From contig NZ_BRZC01000004.1 of assembly GCF_030268005.1 (NCBI RefSeq), positions 620,001 to 684,000 of the forward strand: a DNA stretch of 64,000 nucleotides, given 5' to 3'. The notes below the pieces were generated by a model. It saw nothing but the letters and a program-made list of their open reading frames with translations. It ran no database searches and was not told where the DNA came from. Shown in pieces: positions 51,402-60,149 of this stretch. Made by a program: the position numbers and the translations under genes. Within the stretch, counting starts at the first letter, position 1; every line of letters starts with the position of its first letter. Source of the DNA: Microbacterium arabinogalactanolyticum (GTDB lineage: Bacteria > Actinomycetota > Actinomycetes > Actinomycetales > Microbacteriaceae).

Positions 51402-52498
51402 CAGGCGCCCGCCCCGGCGACGGCGTTCACCGCGGCGACGATGCGATCGAGGTCCCCCTGCGACAGCGAGGGGTGCACGGGGAGCGAGACGACCTCGCGG
51501 GCGGCGCGCTCGGTCTCCGGCAGGTCCAGGCCGGGGGCGTACGGCGCGAGCGAGGGCAGCCGGTGGTTCGGGATCGGGTAGTACACGCCCGCGCCGACCT
51601 GGTGCTCCTCCTTGAGGGCCTTCACGAACCCGTCGCGGTCCTCGGGTACCCGGATCGTGTACTGGTGGTACACGTGCACGGCGCCCTCGGCGACCGGCGG
51701 CGCCACGACGCCGCGCAGGTTCGCGTCCAGGAACGCCGCGTTCTGCTGACGGGTCTTCGTCCAGGCGTCCACCTTGGTCAGCTGCACGCGGCCGATCGCT
51801 GCGTGGATGTCGGTCATGCGGGCGTTGAATCCGATGACCTCGTTCTCGTACTGGCGCTCCATGCCCTGGTTGCGCAGCAGCTTCACCCGACGCGCGATCT
51901 CGGCGGTCGCGGTGGTGACCATGCCACCCTCGCCGCTGGTCATGTTCTTGGTCGGGTACAGGCTGAACATCGCGAACTCGCCGAAGGAGCCCACCGGGCG
52001 TCCATCCAGCGAGGCGCCGTGCGCCTGCGCGGCGTCCTCATATAGCGCGACACCGCGGTCGGCGGCGAGTTTCTCCAGTTCGCGCATGTGAGCCGGGTGA
52101 CCGTACAGATGGACCGGCAGGATGCCCTTGGTCTTGGGGGTGATCGCCGCAGCGACCGCCTCAGGATCCAGCGTGAATGTCTCCGGCTCGATGTCGACGA
52201 ACACCGGTGTCCCACCCGTGAGCGCGACCGAGTTGCCCGTCGCGGCGAAGGTGAACGACGGCACGATGACCTCGTCGCCCGCTCCCACGCCGGCGGCCAG
52301 CAGGCCCAGATGCAGGCCCGCCGTGCCCGAGTTCACAGCCACAGCAGGGCGCCCGGGAACGAAGTGCTCAGCGAACTCCTGCTCGAACGCGGCCACCTCG
52401 GGACCCTGAGCGACCATACCGCTGCGGAGCACGCGATCGACGGCCTCGCGCTCCTCATCGCCGATGATCGGCTTCGCCGGGGGAATGAACTCGCTCAC
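51401..52498 (-). CDS. DegT/DnrJ/EryC1 aminotransferase (WbpE role)
   Basis: 365-residue PLP-dependent sugar aminotransferase with internal-aldimine Lys K184 (YPTKNMTSGEGG), D155 (YEDAAQAHGA) and the SGTAGLHL loop. Start motif PAKPIIGDEE is like WbpE. Would aminate the 3-keto-UDP-sugar. GTG overlaps the acetyltransferase stop. In this operon the neighbouring 3-oxidoreductase and N-acetyltransferase support the C3 role; other keto-sugars cannot be ruled out from sequence alone. Confidence 0.88.
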   Translation of the reverse strand: MSEFIPPAKPIIGDEEREAVDRVLRSGMVAQGPEVAAFEQEFAEHFVPGRPAVAVNSGTAGLHLGLLAAGVGAGDEVIVPSFTFAATGNSVALTGGTPVFVDIEPETFTLDPEAVAAAITPKTKGILPVHLYGHPAHMRELEKLAADRGVALYEDAAQAHGASLDGRPVGSFGEFAMFSLYPTKNMTSGEGGMVTTATAEIARRVKLLRNQGMERQYENEVIGFNARMTDIHAAIGRVQLTKVDAWTKTRQQNAAFLDANLRGVVAPPVAEGAVHVYHQYTIRVPEDRDGFVKALKEEHQVGAGVYYPIPNHRLPSLAPYAPGLDLPETERAAREVVSLPVHPSLSQGDLDRIVAAVNAVAGAGA

Positions 52499-53106
52499 GC
52501 GGCCTCCTTGGTCAGGGTTCCATTGGTTTCGATGTAGCGATCGCCCGTGGTCGGGCAGATCCAGGTCGTCTCGTCGTCTCCCGCCACCAGCGGCACGCCG
52601 GACTCCCCTACCCAGCCGATGCGGCGGGCGGGGACCCCCGCGACGAGCGCATAGGCGGGCACGTCCTTGACGACGACGGCGCCGGCGGCGACGGTGGCCC
52701 AGGCGCCGATCGTCACGGGGGCCACACAGGTTGCACGTGCGCCGATCGCCGCGCCCCTCTCGATCGTGACGCCGACCGGCTCCCAGTCATGAGCGCTCTT
52801 GATCGTCCCGTCGGCGTTGATCGCACGCGGGTAGGTGTCGTTGGTCAGCACGACGGCAGGGCCGATGAACACGCCGTCGGCGAGCTTGGCGGGCTCATAC
52901 ACCAGCGCGTAGTTCTGCACCTTGCAGTTATCGCCCATCTCGACACCTGTACCGATATATGCGCCACGCCCGACGATGCAGTTCTCACCCATCTGAACTC
53001 CCTCGCGCACCTGCGCGAGGTGCCAGATCGAGGAGCCGTCGCCGATGGAGGCATCGGGCGAGACGTCGGCGGAATCGACGATGCGCGGGGAAGCAGATGT
53101 TGCCAC
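52495..53106 (-). CDS. wbpD: Hexapeptide N-acetyltransferase (WbpD role)
   Basis: 203 residues forming a left-handed beta helix: isoleucine-rich hexapeptides from about 20 to 165 (IGDGSSIWHLAQV, MGENCIVGRGAYIG, IGAWATVAAGAVV). A C-terminal extension carries WICPTTGDRYIE. Would N-acetylate the 3-amino group made by the aminotransferase. GTG at 53106 preferred as hexapeptides begin soon after; an in-frame GTG at 53151 is immediately next to the -10-like TAAGCT. First gene of the four-gene operon. Confidence 0.86.
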   Translation of the reverse strand: MATSASPRIVDSADVSPDASIGDGSSIWHLAQVREGVQMGENCIVGRGAYIGTGVEMGDNCKVQNYALVYEPAKLADGVFIGPAVVLTNDTYPRAINADGTIKSAHDWEPVGVTIERGAAIGARATCVAPVTIGAWATVAAGAVVVKDVPAYALVAGVPARRIGWVGESGVPLVAGDDETTWICPTTGDRYIETNGTLTKEAA

Positions 53107-53151
53107 GTTCAGCTTTCTGCGCCGACTCGGATGCTGCCGGATCGCCCTCAC

Positions 53152-53157
53152 AGCTTA
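53152..53157 (-). promoter_or_regulatory. Candidate -10 for the wbpD operon
   Basis: TAAGCT on the minus strand, 45 nt upstream of the preferred GTG. No clear -35. Confidence 0.35.
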
Positions 53158-53237
53158 CCGTGCCCGTATCGGCCTCCATCTCAGACACGGAAGGCACTCG
53201 AGTCGCTGATCAATACGAGGCCTGCGAGAATGTGGGG

Positions 53238-53960
53238 GTGACCCCATCATCCACGTCCCCCGACGGCGCCGGTGTGCACGCGCCCGCGATGATCGACGAG
53301 AGTGCCTGGGTGGTGATCCCGCTCTACAACGAGGGCACTGTCATCGGCGGCGTCATCCGCGATCTGCTTCAGCACTTCTCGCATGTAGTGTGCGTGGACG
53401 ACGGCTCATCCGACGACTCCGCCGCAGCGGCCCGCGCGGCGGGCGCGCTGCTGGTCCAGCACCCGATCAATCTCGGCCAAGGTGCCGCGCTGCAGACCGG
53501 CTTCGAGTTCGCCCTTGGCCAACCGAGATGCGAGTATGTCGTGACTTTCGATGCAGACGGGCAGCATCGAATCGAAGACGCACTCCAGATGCTCGAGGTC
53601 GCACGTCGCGATGACATCGCCATCGTCTTCGGCTCGCGCTTCCTCGACAAGCGCACGAACCCGGGGTTGATCAAGCGAATCGTGCTGAAGACAGCCGTCT
53701 GGGTGACGAACATGACCACCGGGATGCACCTGACGGACGCCCACAACGGGCTACGCGTGATCCGGCGGGACGCGCTGTCTCAGGTCGATCTCAAGCAGGA
53801 CCGGATGGCGCACGCCACGGAGATCGTGATAGCACTCGGCAGCACAGGCCTGCCATGGCGTGAGCATCCGGTCGAGCTCCTGTACACGGACTACTCGAAG
53901 GGCAAGGGGCAGAGCGTGCTCAACTCCATCAACATCCTCGTCGACCTGGTGGTGAGGTGA
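53238..53960 (+). CDS. GT2 polyprenyl-phosphate glycosyltransferase (DPM1-like)
   Basis: 240-residue GT2 enzyme: VVIPLYNEGTVI, CVDDGSSDDS, DADGQH metal motif, and GLRVIRRDAL plus the C-terminal LYTDYSKGKGQS of the dolichyl-phosphate mannosyltransferase family. Loads a sugar on undecaprenyl phosphate for extracytoplasmic use. GTG at 53238 follows a GAGAAT element by about 6 nt. Paired with a DUF2304 gene. Confidence 0.88.
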   Translation: MTPSSTSPDGAGVHAPAMIDESAWVVIPLYNEGTVIGGVIRDLLQHFSHVVCVDDGSSDDSAAAARAAGALLVQHPINLGQGAALQTGFEFALGQPRCEYVVTFDADGQHRIEDALQMLEVARRDDIAIVFGSRFLDKRTNPGLIKRIVLKTAVWVTNMTTGMHLTDAHNGLRVIRRDALSQVDLKQDRMAHATEIVIALGSTGLPWREHPVELLYTDYSKGKGQSVLNSINILVDLVVR

Positions 53961-53962
53961 CC

Positions 53963-54322
53963 ATGTGGATCCAGTTCCTGCTGATCGTCGCCGTGGTCGT
54001 CCTCGGTGGCGTGGTGATGCGACGCACCGGTGCGGACAGCCACCTGGCAATCCGCCGCCTGCTGATGATGCTGTTCGTGATCGCGGCCGTACTGTCGATC
54101 CTGTTCCCCCAGTGGCTCACGTGGGTGGCGACCCTGATCGGCGTCGGGCGTGGCACCGACCTTCTGCTGTACGCCCTCGTGGTGATGTTCCTGGCGTTCG
54201 TGTACACGCAGTTCCGCCGCAACGCCCAGCTGGAGCGTCGTCTCACGCTTCTGTCGCGGAGGATCGCGCTGATGGATGCTGAGGCTCACGCAACAGACGA
54301 TGAGACCGAGATCAGGTCCTGA
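53963..54322 (+). CDS. DUF2304 small membrane protein
   Basis: 119 residues, three TM segments (about 2-18, 35-50, 66-82) and a charged helical C-terminus, as in DUF2304. ATG at 53963 has GAGG 5 nt upstream; a GTG at 53957 overlapping the previous stop is an alternative. Regularly found directly after DPM1-like glycosyltransferase genes and presumed a membrane partner. Confidence 0.85.
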   Translation: MWIQFLLIVAVVVLGGVVMRRTGADSHLAIRRLLMMLFVIAAVLSILFPQWLTWVATLIGVGRGTDLLLYALVVMFLAFVYTQFRRNAQLERRLTLLSRRIALMDAEAHATDDETEIRS

Positions 54323-54334
54323 CCTCTGTGGGAT

Positions 54335-56227
54335 CTAGCTGCAGCCGGTCACCTCGAACAGCGCAGCATCCCCTACTCTCGCGACCTCGGTCAGGATCTT
54401 GGAATCCTTGAGGTCGTGCAGCCCATCGAACGTCGTGTAGTAGTTCTCGAACAGCTCCTTGTCGCCGAAGTCGACGGCATAGGTGACGCCGAGGCGCCGA
54501 ACCGCTTCGCACACCTCGGCTGAGCCGGTGTTCATCGATCGGGCCAGGAGCATCGCATCCGGGCCATAGCGACCTGACACGTGCGGGAAGACGACATCAT
54601 GACCTGTATAGGCATACAGCAACGATGCTCCGGTCAAGGGGTCACCGATGACTCTGCTGTCCGATTCAAGAATTCGGTCCGCCTTCTCGAACAGCGCTGC
54701 CTCATCGGGCGTGAGTCCCTGTGATGCGGAGTCGAATCGGAAGCTGGTGTTGCGCATGAACGAGATGTCGTTCCACACGGCGACCAGGTGGGTGGCGCCC
54801 AGCAGGACCGCCGTGGTCAGAACGGCTGCGGCCCGACGACGACGACCAGTCGCGCGCAGGTTCCGGAGCCATTCGAGCACCACCGCAGCGCCGAGTCCGG
54901 CGAGCGGGAGGCCCAGCACGCCGAGCAACGATGCGACGCGCGTCGCATCGTCGTACCAGATGCCGACGATCGCAGTGCGGATGGACAAGATCGGAAGCCA
55001 TACGGCGGCGAGGTAGAACCCGGCGGCCACGGCGTGACTCCAGAGAATCCACCATCGCTTCGAACGCGCAGTTCGCCAGATCCCGATCGCAGCAAGCGGG
55101 CCGATCAGTAGACCCGCCGTACGCCCGACCGGGCTCAGGAAGGCCACCTCGCCAATTCCCTGTGCCATGGTCATGTTCGGCAGCCATTCGCCCGTGCTGA
55201 CGTTCAGCGATCGCCACACGCCGATGAGCGCGACCAGCACGAATACCGCGGCTGACGTGAAGAGCACACGACCACGTGCGCCGTGACCTCGTGCGACTCG
55301 CCAGCCCTGCCAGGCAGCCCATGGCACCAGGAGCACGAGCGCCCCCAGCATCGCCGACGGGTGCCCCATGGCCGTCGCCCCCGCCGAGGCCACCGCGAGC
55401 AGCACGAGCCCGATGCGCTGCGGCCACGGAACACGGGGACGCGCCGCCAGGAGCGCGAAGCCGAGCATCAAGGGGACCTGCAGCATCCCGATCAGGTTCG
55501 GGTAGAGCACACCCCAGTTCAGGAACCCGAGGGGAAACACGCTGAACCCGAACGCGGCGAGAGGCGCCCAGACAACGGCTCGGCGCATTGATGGGAAGAG
55601 CACGCTTGTCAGCACTGCGATTGCGACGGGCCATACGACGGCCACCATGACGACGGTGACCACATTGGTCGCAGGGACCACCGCCCCCGAGAAGGGCACG
55701 ACGAGCGCGACGAGCGCGTGCCACAGGGTGGGGTACAGCGCGGACGCATCGCCGGGCACCACCATGGTCATGTGGAACGGCGACGCGTCACCGTGCTGGA
55801 GGATGAACTCGACGGCGTCCAGGTGGAATATGCCGTCGAACAGCTGCGACGGATGCGAGGCGCTGCTCACGCCCAGGATGACGATGAGCGCCCAGCCGAG
55901 CGCTGCGGCGCCGACGCCAGCCCATGCCCATCGATCGTCGGCGCCGCGAAGCTGGAGCGCCTTCTCGCGCTTCATCGCCCAGAGCACCGCAGCGATCACC
56001 GTGATCGTCAGCGCCACGATCAGGACCGGAAGCAGCGACCAGCGCATGCCGAGCAGAGGAGCGACCACAGAGCCGGCGCCGATGCTGGCAAGCGAGCCGA
56101 CGATCGCCGCCCCGAACACCAGCACCCCTCGAAGACGCAGCAACAGCGCCATCGGCATCCCGGGCAGAATCAGCAGCGCCAAGGTTGCGAGGAATGCGGG
56201 CGTCTGTGCCAGCCAGTCCGCGCTCAC
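54335..56227 (-). CDS. DUF6541 family multi-pass membrane protein
   Basis: 630 residues with around 14 TM segments and a soluble C-terminal domain (about 500-630, ESDSRVIGDPLTGASLLYAYTG; VTYAVDFGDKEL). An extracytoplasmic loop after TM4 carries FDGIFHLDAVEFILQHG, giving an acidic HLD site reminiscent of GT-C enzymes. GTG overlaps the stop of the second Wzt-type ATPase gene. Likely a lipid-linked-donor glycosyltransferase or glycan modifier; unproven. Confidence 0.75.
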   Translation of the reverse strand: MSADWLAQTPAFLATLALLILPGMPMALLLRLRGVLVFGAAIVGSLASIGAGSVVAPLLGMRWSLLPVLIVALTITVIAAVLWAMKREKALQLRGADDRWAWAGVGAAALGWALIVILGVSSASHPSQLFDGIFHLDAVEFILQHGDASPFHMTMVVPGDASALYPTLWHALVALVVPFSGAVVPATNVVTVVMVAVVWPVAIAVLTSVLFPSMRRAVVWAPLAAFGFSVFPLGFLNWGVLYPNLIGMLQVPLMLGFALLAARPRVPWPQRIGLVLLAVASAGATAMGHPSAMLGALVLLVPWAAWQGWRVARGHGARGRVLFTSAAVFVLVALIGVWRSLNVSTGEWLPNMTMAQGIGEVAFLSPVGRTAGLLIGPLAAIGIWRTARSKRWWILWSHAVAAGFYLAAVWLPILSIRTAIVGIWYDDATRVASLLGVLGLPLAGLGAAVVLEWLRNLRATGRRRRAAAVLTTAVLLGATHLVAVWNDISFMRNTSFRFDSASQGLTPDEAALFEKADRILESDSRVIGDPLTGASLLYAYTGHDVVFPHVSGRYGPDAMLLARSMNTGSAEVCEAVRRLGVTYAVDFGDKELFENYYTTFDGLHDLKDSKILTEVARVGDAALFEVTGCS

Positions 56228-56958
56228 GCGTCCACCAGCGCGATCGCGCCTTCGAGCTCCCCGTCATAGATGACCTCGCCCTTGCTGATCACCACTCCCC
56301 TGGTGCAGAGCTCGCGAACCATTTCCATATCGTGGCTCACGACGATCAGGGTCTTGCCCTGCGCGATCAGCTCCTCGAACTTCCGGCGGCACTTCTCACG
56401 GAACGGCACGTCGGCGACAGAGAGAATCTCGTCCATCAGGAGCACGTCCAGGTGGACGTGGATCGCAACGGCGAAGGCCAGGCGAAGGAACATCCCGGAC
56501 GAGTAGTGCTTGACCTCTTGATCGATGAACTCCTCGATCTCGCTGAACGCGACGATCTCGTCGTAGAGCGCTTCGATCTCATGCTTCTTCATTCCCAGGA
56601 TCGCGGCGTTGAGAAACACGTTCTCGCGACCGGAGAGCTCGGGGTGGAACCCTGCGCCCACCTCGATCAATCCGGCGACGCGGCCACGGGTGAGCACCTC
56701 GCCCGCGTCAGGCTCCATGACGCCCGAGATGAGCTTGAGGAGCGTGGATTTTCCCGAGCCGTTCATCCCGAGGATCGCGACGGACTCCCCCTCGCCGATC
56801 ACGAGGTCGACGCCCTTGAGGGCTTCGAACGTCGAGGTGAGTTTGCGGCGACGCACCCACGAGACGACGGTGTCCTTCAACGAGAACGCGTGATTGAGCG
56901 TGAATGTCTTCCGCACACCGTTGATGATGATGCTCGGCCGGATTGCTTTGGCGCTCAT
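56224..56958 (-). CDS. Wzt-type polysaccharide ABC exporter ATPase 2
   Basis: 244-residue ATPase of the same family as that at 32998 but clearly distinct. Walker A GMNGSGKST at 64-72, signature YSSGMFLRLAFA, Walker B VLLMDEILSVAD, H-loop SHD. No C-terminal carbohydrate-binding domain. Overlaps both neighbouring genes by 4 bp, forming wzm-wzt-DUF6541. Confidence 0.92.
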   Translation of the reverse strand: MSAKAIRPSIIINGVRKTFTLNHAFSLKDTVVSWVRRRKLTSTFEALKGVDLVIGEGESVAILGMNGSGKSTLLKLISGVMEPDAGEVLTRGRVAGLIEVGAGFHPELSGRENVFLNAAILGMKKHEIEALYDEIVAFSEIEEFIDQEVKHYSSGMFLRLAFAVAIHVHLDVLLMDEILSVADVPFREKCRRKFEELIAQGKTLIVVSHDMEMVRELCTRGVVISKGEVIYDGELEGAIALVDA

Positions 56959-57887
56959 AGGTCCTGGGCGAACTTTCCCTCAAGGCGGCGGAAGACGAAC
57001 TGGCCGATCAGCAGGGTGCCGATGGCGATCAGCGCGGTCCAGAGAGTGTTGATCGCAAGATCCGGCGGGATGGCGGTGAGAGCGTCGCCGGCATAGCCGG
57101 CCGAGTTCACGATCTCCTGACTGGCTGGACGCCAGAAGGCGTAATGGAACAGCTCGACTCCCTGTGTGATCGGATTCAGCAGGTAGAGCTCGACGATCCA
57201 GTGCGGCCAGCCGAGCTTCTCCACGATTGCGGTCTCGACCATCGTCCAGGCGTACAGCACCGGAGATGCCCAGGTCGCCAGCAGCAGCATGAGCTCGACG
57301 ATGTTCTCCGCATCGCGGAACCGCACGTTCACTGCGCCGAAGAACAGCCCCAGACCGAGCGAGAACACCATCACGATCGCCATGCCTGCCAGCACCGCGA
57401 GGATGCTCAACACGGAGATGTGCGCGGCCCAGCCCATCAGCAGGCAAACGAACAGCAGCAAGGCCACCTGCGGCAGGAAGTGCACGAACGACACGAGCAC
57501 GGCCGAGACCGCGAACAGTTGACGAGGTAGGAACACCTTGCGCACCAGAGGCGCGTTGCCGACGATCGAGGTCGTGGCGTTCTTGAAGCCTTCGGAGAAC
57601 AGGTTGATGACGACGATGCCCGAGAACAGATACACCGCGTAGTTGGGAACCCGATCGAGATTCATGAAGATCCCGAGGACGATCCAGAAGACCAGGAATT
57701 GCGCGGCCGGACGGACATACGACCATGCCCACCCCAACACGGAGTTGCGGTACCGGGTCGTCACTCCGGTACGCACGAGCAGGCGCAGCAGATAGCGCCA
57801 GCGCACCACGTCGATCAGCCCATGGCTCCGGCCGGGGATATCGAATTCAGTGCGCGGCACAAGAGCGAATTGATCATTGGTTGTCAA
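56955..57887 (-). CDS. Wzm-type polysaccharide ABC exporter permease 2
   Basis: 310-residue ABC-2 permease, six TM segments, entry motif VTTRYRNSVLGWAWSYVRPA. The only fitting start is TTG at 57887, with GGAG 6 nt upstream. Coupled to the ATPase gene by ATGA overlap. Second polymer exporter of the locus; substrate possibly the aminouronate polymer, by elimination only. Confidence 0.9.
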   Translation of the reverse strand: MTTNDQFALVPRTEFDIPGRSHGLIDVVRWRYLLRLLVRTGVTTRYRNSVLGWAWSYVRPAAQFLVFWIVLGIFMNLDRVPNYAVYLFSGIVVINLFSEGFKNATTSIVGNAPLVRKVFLPRQLFAVSAVLVSFVHFLPQVALLLFVCLLMGWAAHISVLSILAVLAGMAIVMVFSLGLGLFFGAVNVRFRDAENIVELMLLLATWASPVLYAWTMVETAIVEKLGWPHWIVELYLLNPITQGVELFHYAFWRPASQEIVNSAGYAGDALTAIPPDLAINTLWTALIAIGTLLIGQFVFRRLEGKFAQDL

Positions 57888-57916
57888 GGAGGGCTCCAGC
57901 CGAAAGGTCGCTGATC

Positions 57917-57949
57917 ATGTTACCGCGATGCCTCGGGCAATTGCCTGAG
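57917..57949 (-). promoter_or_regulatory. wzm2 promoter with upstream palindrome
   Basis: TAACAT (57922-57917, minus strand) is a plausible -10, 29 nt before the TTG start. An 18-bp near-palindrome centred on GGCAATTGCC (57932-57949, one mismatched pair) occupies the -35/spacer area and could bind a regulator. Confidence 0.4.
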
Positions 57950-58014
57950 CCCGGAAGTACCGGTGCAGCGGTTTCGATCCCTCTAAGGGCGCCACATCCA
58001 GGGACATGAAGCGA

Positions 58015-60057
58015 TCAACAGCGTTGCAGCGCCACGACCCGATCATCGAGGACGCCGACTCCACCGATGACTGCGACCGACTCGGCTCCCGCCTTCTGCA
58101 TGAAGTCGGCCGCGTTCACGACCACGCACGATCTCGTGGTGAGCAGCAGGGGCACTTTCCACCGTCCAGCCAGTACTGAGGCGGACAGCGCATCTGGGAA
58201 GTCCTGGCCGGAGGCCAGAAGCACCTTCAGCGCTGTCGTCGGGAAGAACTTCTGGGCGACTGCACTGTTGGTCGAGAATCGATCAGCACCGGACAGCCGT
58301 GACGTGGACAGACCGATCGACGCGAGTTGAGCGCTGATTCCGCGCGAGATGACGCCTTCCCCGCCGACGATGGTCGCCGTCTTGGCACCGATCTTCTTGA
58401 TGGTGGCGATCGTCGCAGCATCAGCCTGCGACCGCACGCCGTCGACGAGCAGCACCGGAGCGCCGATGCTGTTGCCCGCGGCCGCCGCGCTGATCGCATC
58501 CGGGAAGTCGTTTCCTGTCGCGATCAGCAGCTGAGTGGATGCTCCGCTCGCCTCCGCAACAGCTCGGGACGTGGCATAGCGGTCGGCCCCAGAAAGCCGC
58601 TCGACCTTCGCACCGGGCGCGGCGGCGGCGGCCTGTGCGGCGACGTTGGACGAAAGGACCCCTTCTCCACCGACCAGCACGATACGACTCGGTCCCAGGC
58701 GCTTGATCTCGGCGATCACCTCAGCAGGGAGTGCACGCGAGGGGGTGAGCAGTAGTGAGCCCGCCGCTCTACCCGCAGCGGCAGCCGCACTGAGCGCGTC
58801 AGGAAAGTCATCGCCGGTGGCCAGCATGATCGTGCCGGTACCTGACGGCCACGCGGCTCGTGAGACGGCGATCGCCGTCTCGACGCGATTCGCCCCGGAG
58901 ATCCTCTCCACGCTCACTGTGGCAATGTTCGCCGACGCCGAAGTCGCTGTCCCGTCCACATAGCCGGAGCTCTTGGCAGTCACGCTGACCTTGATCGCGG
59001 CGCCCCTGTCCGCGTTTGTCAGCGAGTATGCCGACGCGGTCGCACCCGACACCACGGTTCCGTTCCGATACCACTGGAATCCGAGGGAAGCCGGCTGCGG
59101 AGACACCGTGACCGATGCACGCAGCGTCTGCCCGACGATCGCCTTACCCTCGACAGCGACGGTTCCCATCGTGAAGGTCTTGGGAAGCTGCGCCTGCGTC
59201 GAGCCGAACCAGTCCGTGAAGTAGTTGTAGAAATTCCTGTTCCCGTAACTGGAGCAGGAATCACCCGTGCCGTAACCCGCCTTGATCGCCGCCGCGTTCG
59301 GCTGATACGGCGTGTAGTAGTAGAGCGCTGACGTCGCCTTGTTCGCAACGTAGACCGGCGAGCTCCCGCAGGCCCTGTTGGGGTTGTAGAGGATGTTCCA
59401 TGTCTTGCCCGGCGCGTACCAGGTGAAGTAGCGGCCTTCCATGTACAGCTGCATCTGGCGCGCGGCCCCGTACACCTGGTGGAAGAAGCCGACGAACTTC
59501 GGGTCGCACGGCGCGGTGTCAGGGCACGCCTGCCCGAGCGCCTTGTCGTACCGCCACGCGCTCGGCCAAGTGTGCGTGACCAGGCTCTGCTCCTTCTGGA
59601 GCATGACGATGAGCACCTGCGGATTGATCCCGCACGACTGCGAGACCCGGTAGATGATGCGCGCGGCCGGCTCGTTGGCGGCGCCCGTATACCCCTTGCA
59701 GTACACGTCGGCGGGACGGTTGACGGTGGTCTGCTTGAAGTCCTTGAGGCAGACGATCGGCCGCCCGTCCTCGTCGATACCTCCGCGGCACGTCTTCACC
59801 TTGGAGTTGAAGAACGCCTGGATCTGAGCCTCAGTCATCGTGGATCTGTTCGTGAACACCGCGTCGCTGATGATGTTGCCGGCGGAGAAGCCGGCGAGCG
59901 AGGTCTTCACGGGGTGCCCTGCGAGGGCGCTGACGGGACCGGATGCGGCGTTCGCCGGCACCGCCATCCCGAGCACAAGGGCGAAGACGGCGACGAGAGT
60001 CGCCACCCATCGGGCACTTCGGAACGAGCGCGGACCGGGAAAACCGCTGGCATGCAT
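58015..60057 (-). CDS. Secreted CWB2 protein with lysozyme-like N-terminal domain
   Basis: 680 residues: signal peptide (about 1-38, ending VPANA), a Cys-rich domain at 45-287 with eight Cys (90, 103, 120, 142, 178, 184, 230, 268), an Ig-like domain at about 297-380, then three CWB2 repeats from 384 to the end (SGANR, SGADR, SGADR openings). Inside the first domain, GINPQVLIVMLQKEQSL (143-159) resembles a transglycosylase helix with E156 as possible catalytic acid. Known relatives are called hemagglutinin or unnamed. Start ATG 60057 fixed by the signal peptide. Confidence 0.87.
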   Translation of the reverse strand: MHASGFPGPRSFRSARWVATLVAVFALVLGMAVPANAASGPVSALAGHPVKTSLAGFSAGNIISDAVFTNRSTMTEAQIQAFFNSKVKTCRGGIDEDGRPIVCLKDFKQTTVNRPADVYCKGYTGAANEPAARIIYRVSQSCGINPQVLIVMLQKEQSLVTHTWPSAWRYDKALGQACPDTAPCDPKFVGFFHQVYGAARQMQLYMEGRYFTWYAPGKTWNILYNPNRACGSSPVYVANKATSALYYYTPYQPNAAAIKAGYGTGDSCSSYGNRNFYNYFTDWFGSTQAQLPKTFTMGTVAVEGKAIVGQTLRASVTVSPQPASLGFQWYRNGTVVSGATASAYSLTNADRGAAIKVSVTAKSSGYVDGTATSASANIATVSVERISGANRVETAIAVSRAAWPSGTGTIMLATGDDFPDALSAAAAAGRAAGSLLLTPSRALPAEVIAEIKRLGPSRIVLVGGEGVLSSNVAAQAAAAAPGAKVERLSGADRYATSRAVAEASGASTQLLIATGNDFPDAISAAAAGNSIGAPVLLVDGVRSQADAATIATIKKIGAKTATIVGGEGVISRGISAQLASIGLSTSRLSGADRFSTNSAVAQKFFPTTALKVLLASGQDFPDALSASVLAGRWKVPLLLTTRSCVVVNAADFMQKAGAESVAVIGGVGVLDDRVVALQRC

Positions 60058-60149
60058 GTGAATAGTGTGACTGAAGTTGACGGATGATGCCAGTGGGGCG
60101 GAATATCGGCGCATCCTCGCCGGCGTGTCGCCGACTTGGGAGGAGACTC

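Noticed and set aside
51401..53106. Aminotransferase/acetyltransferase pair as a 4-amino-sugar (perosamine or bacillosamine) route
   Set aside because: No 4,6-dehydratase gene is present in the window, whereas a UDP-sugar dehydrogenase, a 3-oxidoreductase and a WbpI-type epimerase are.
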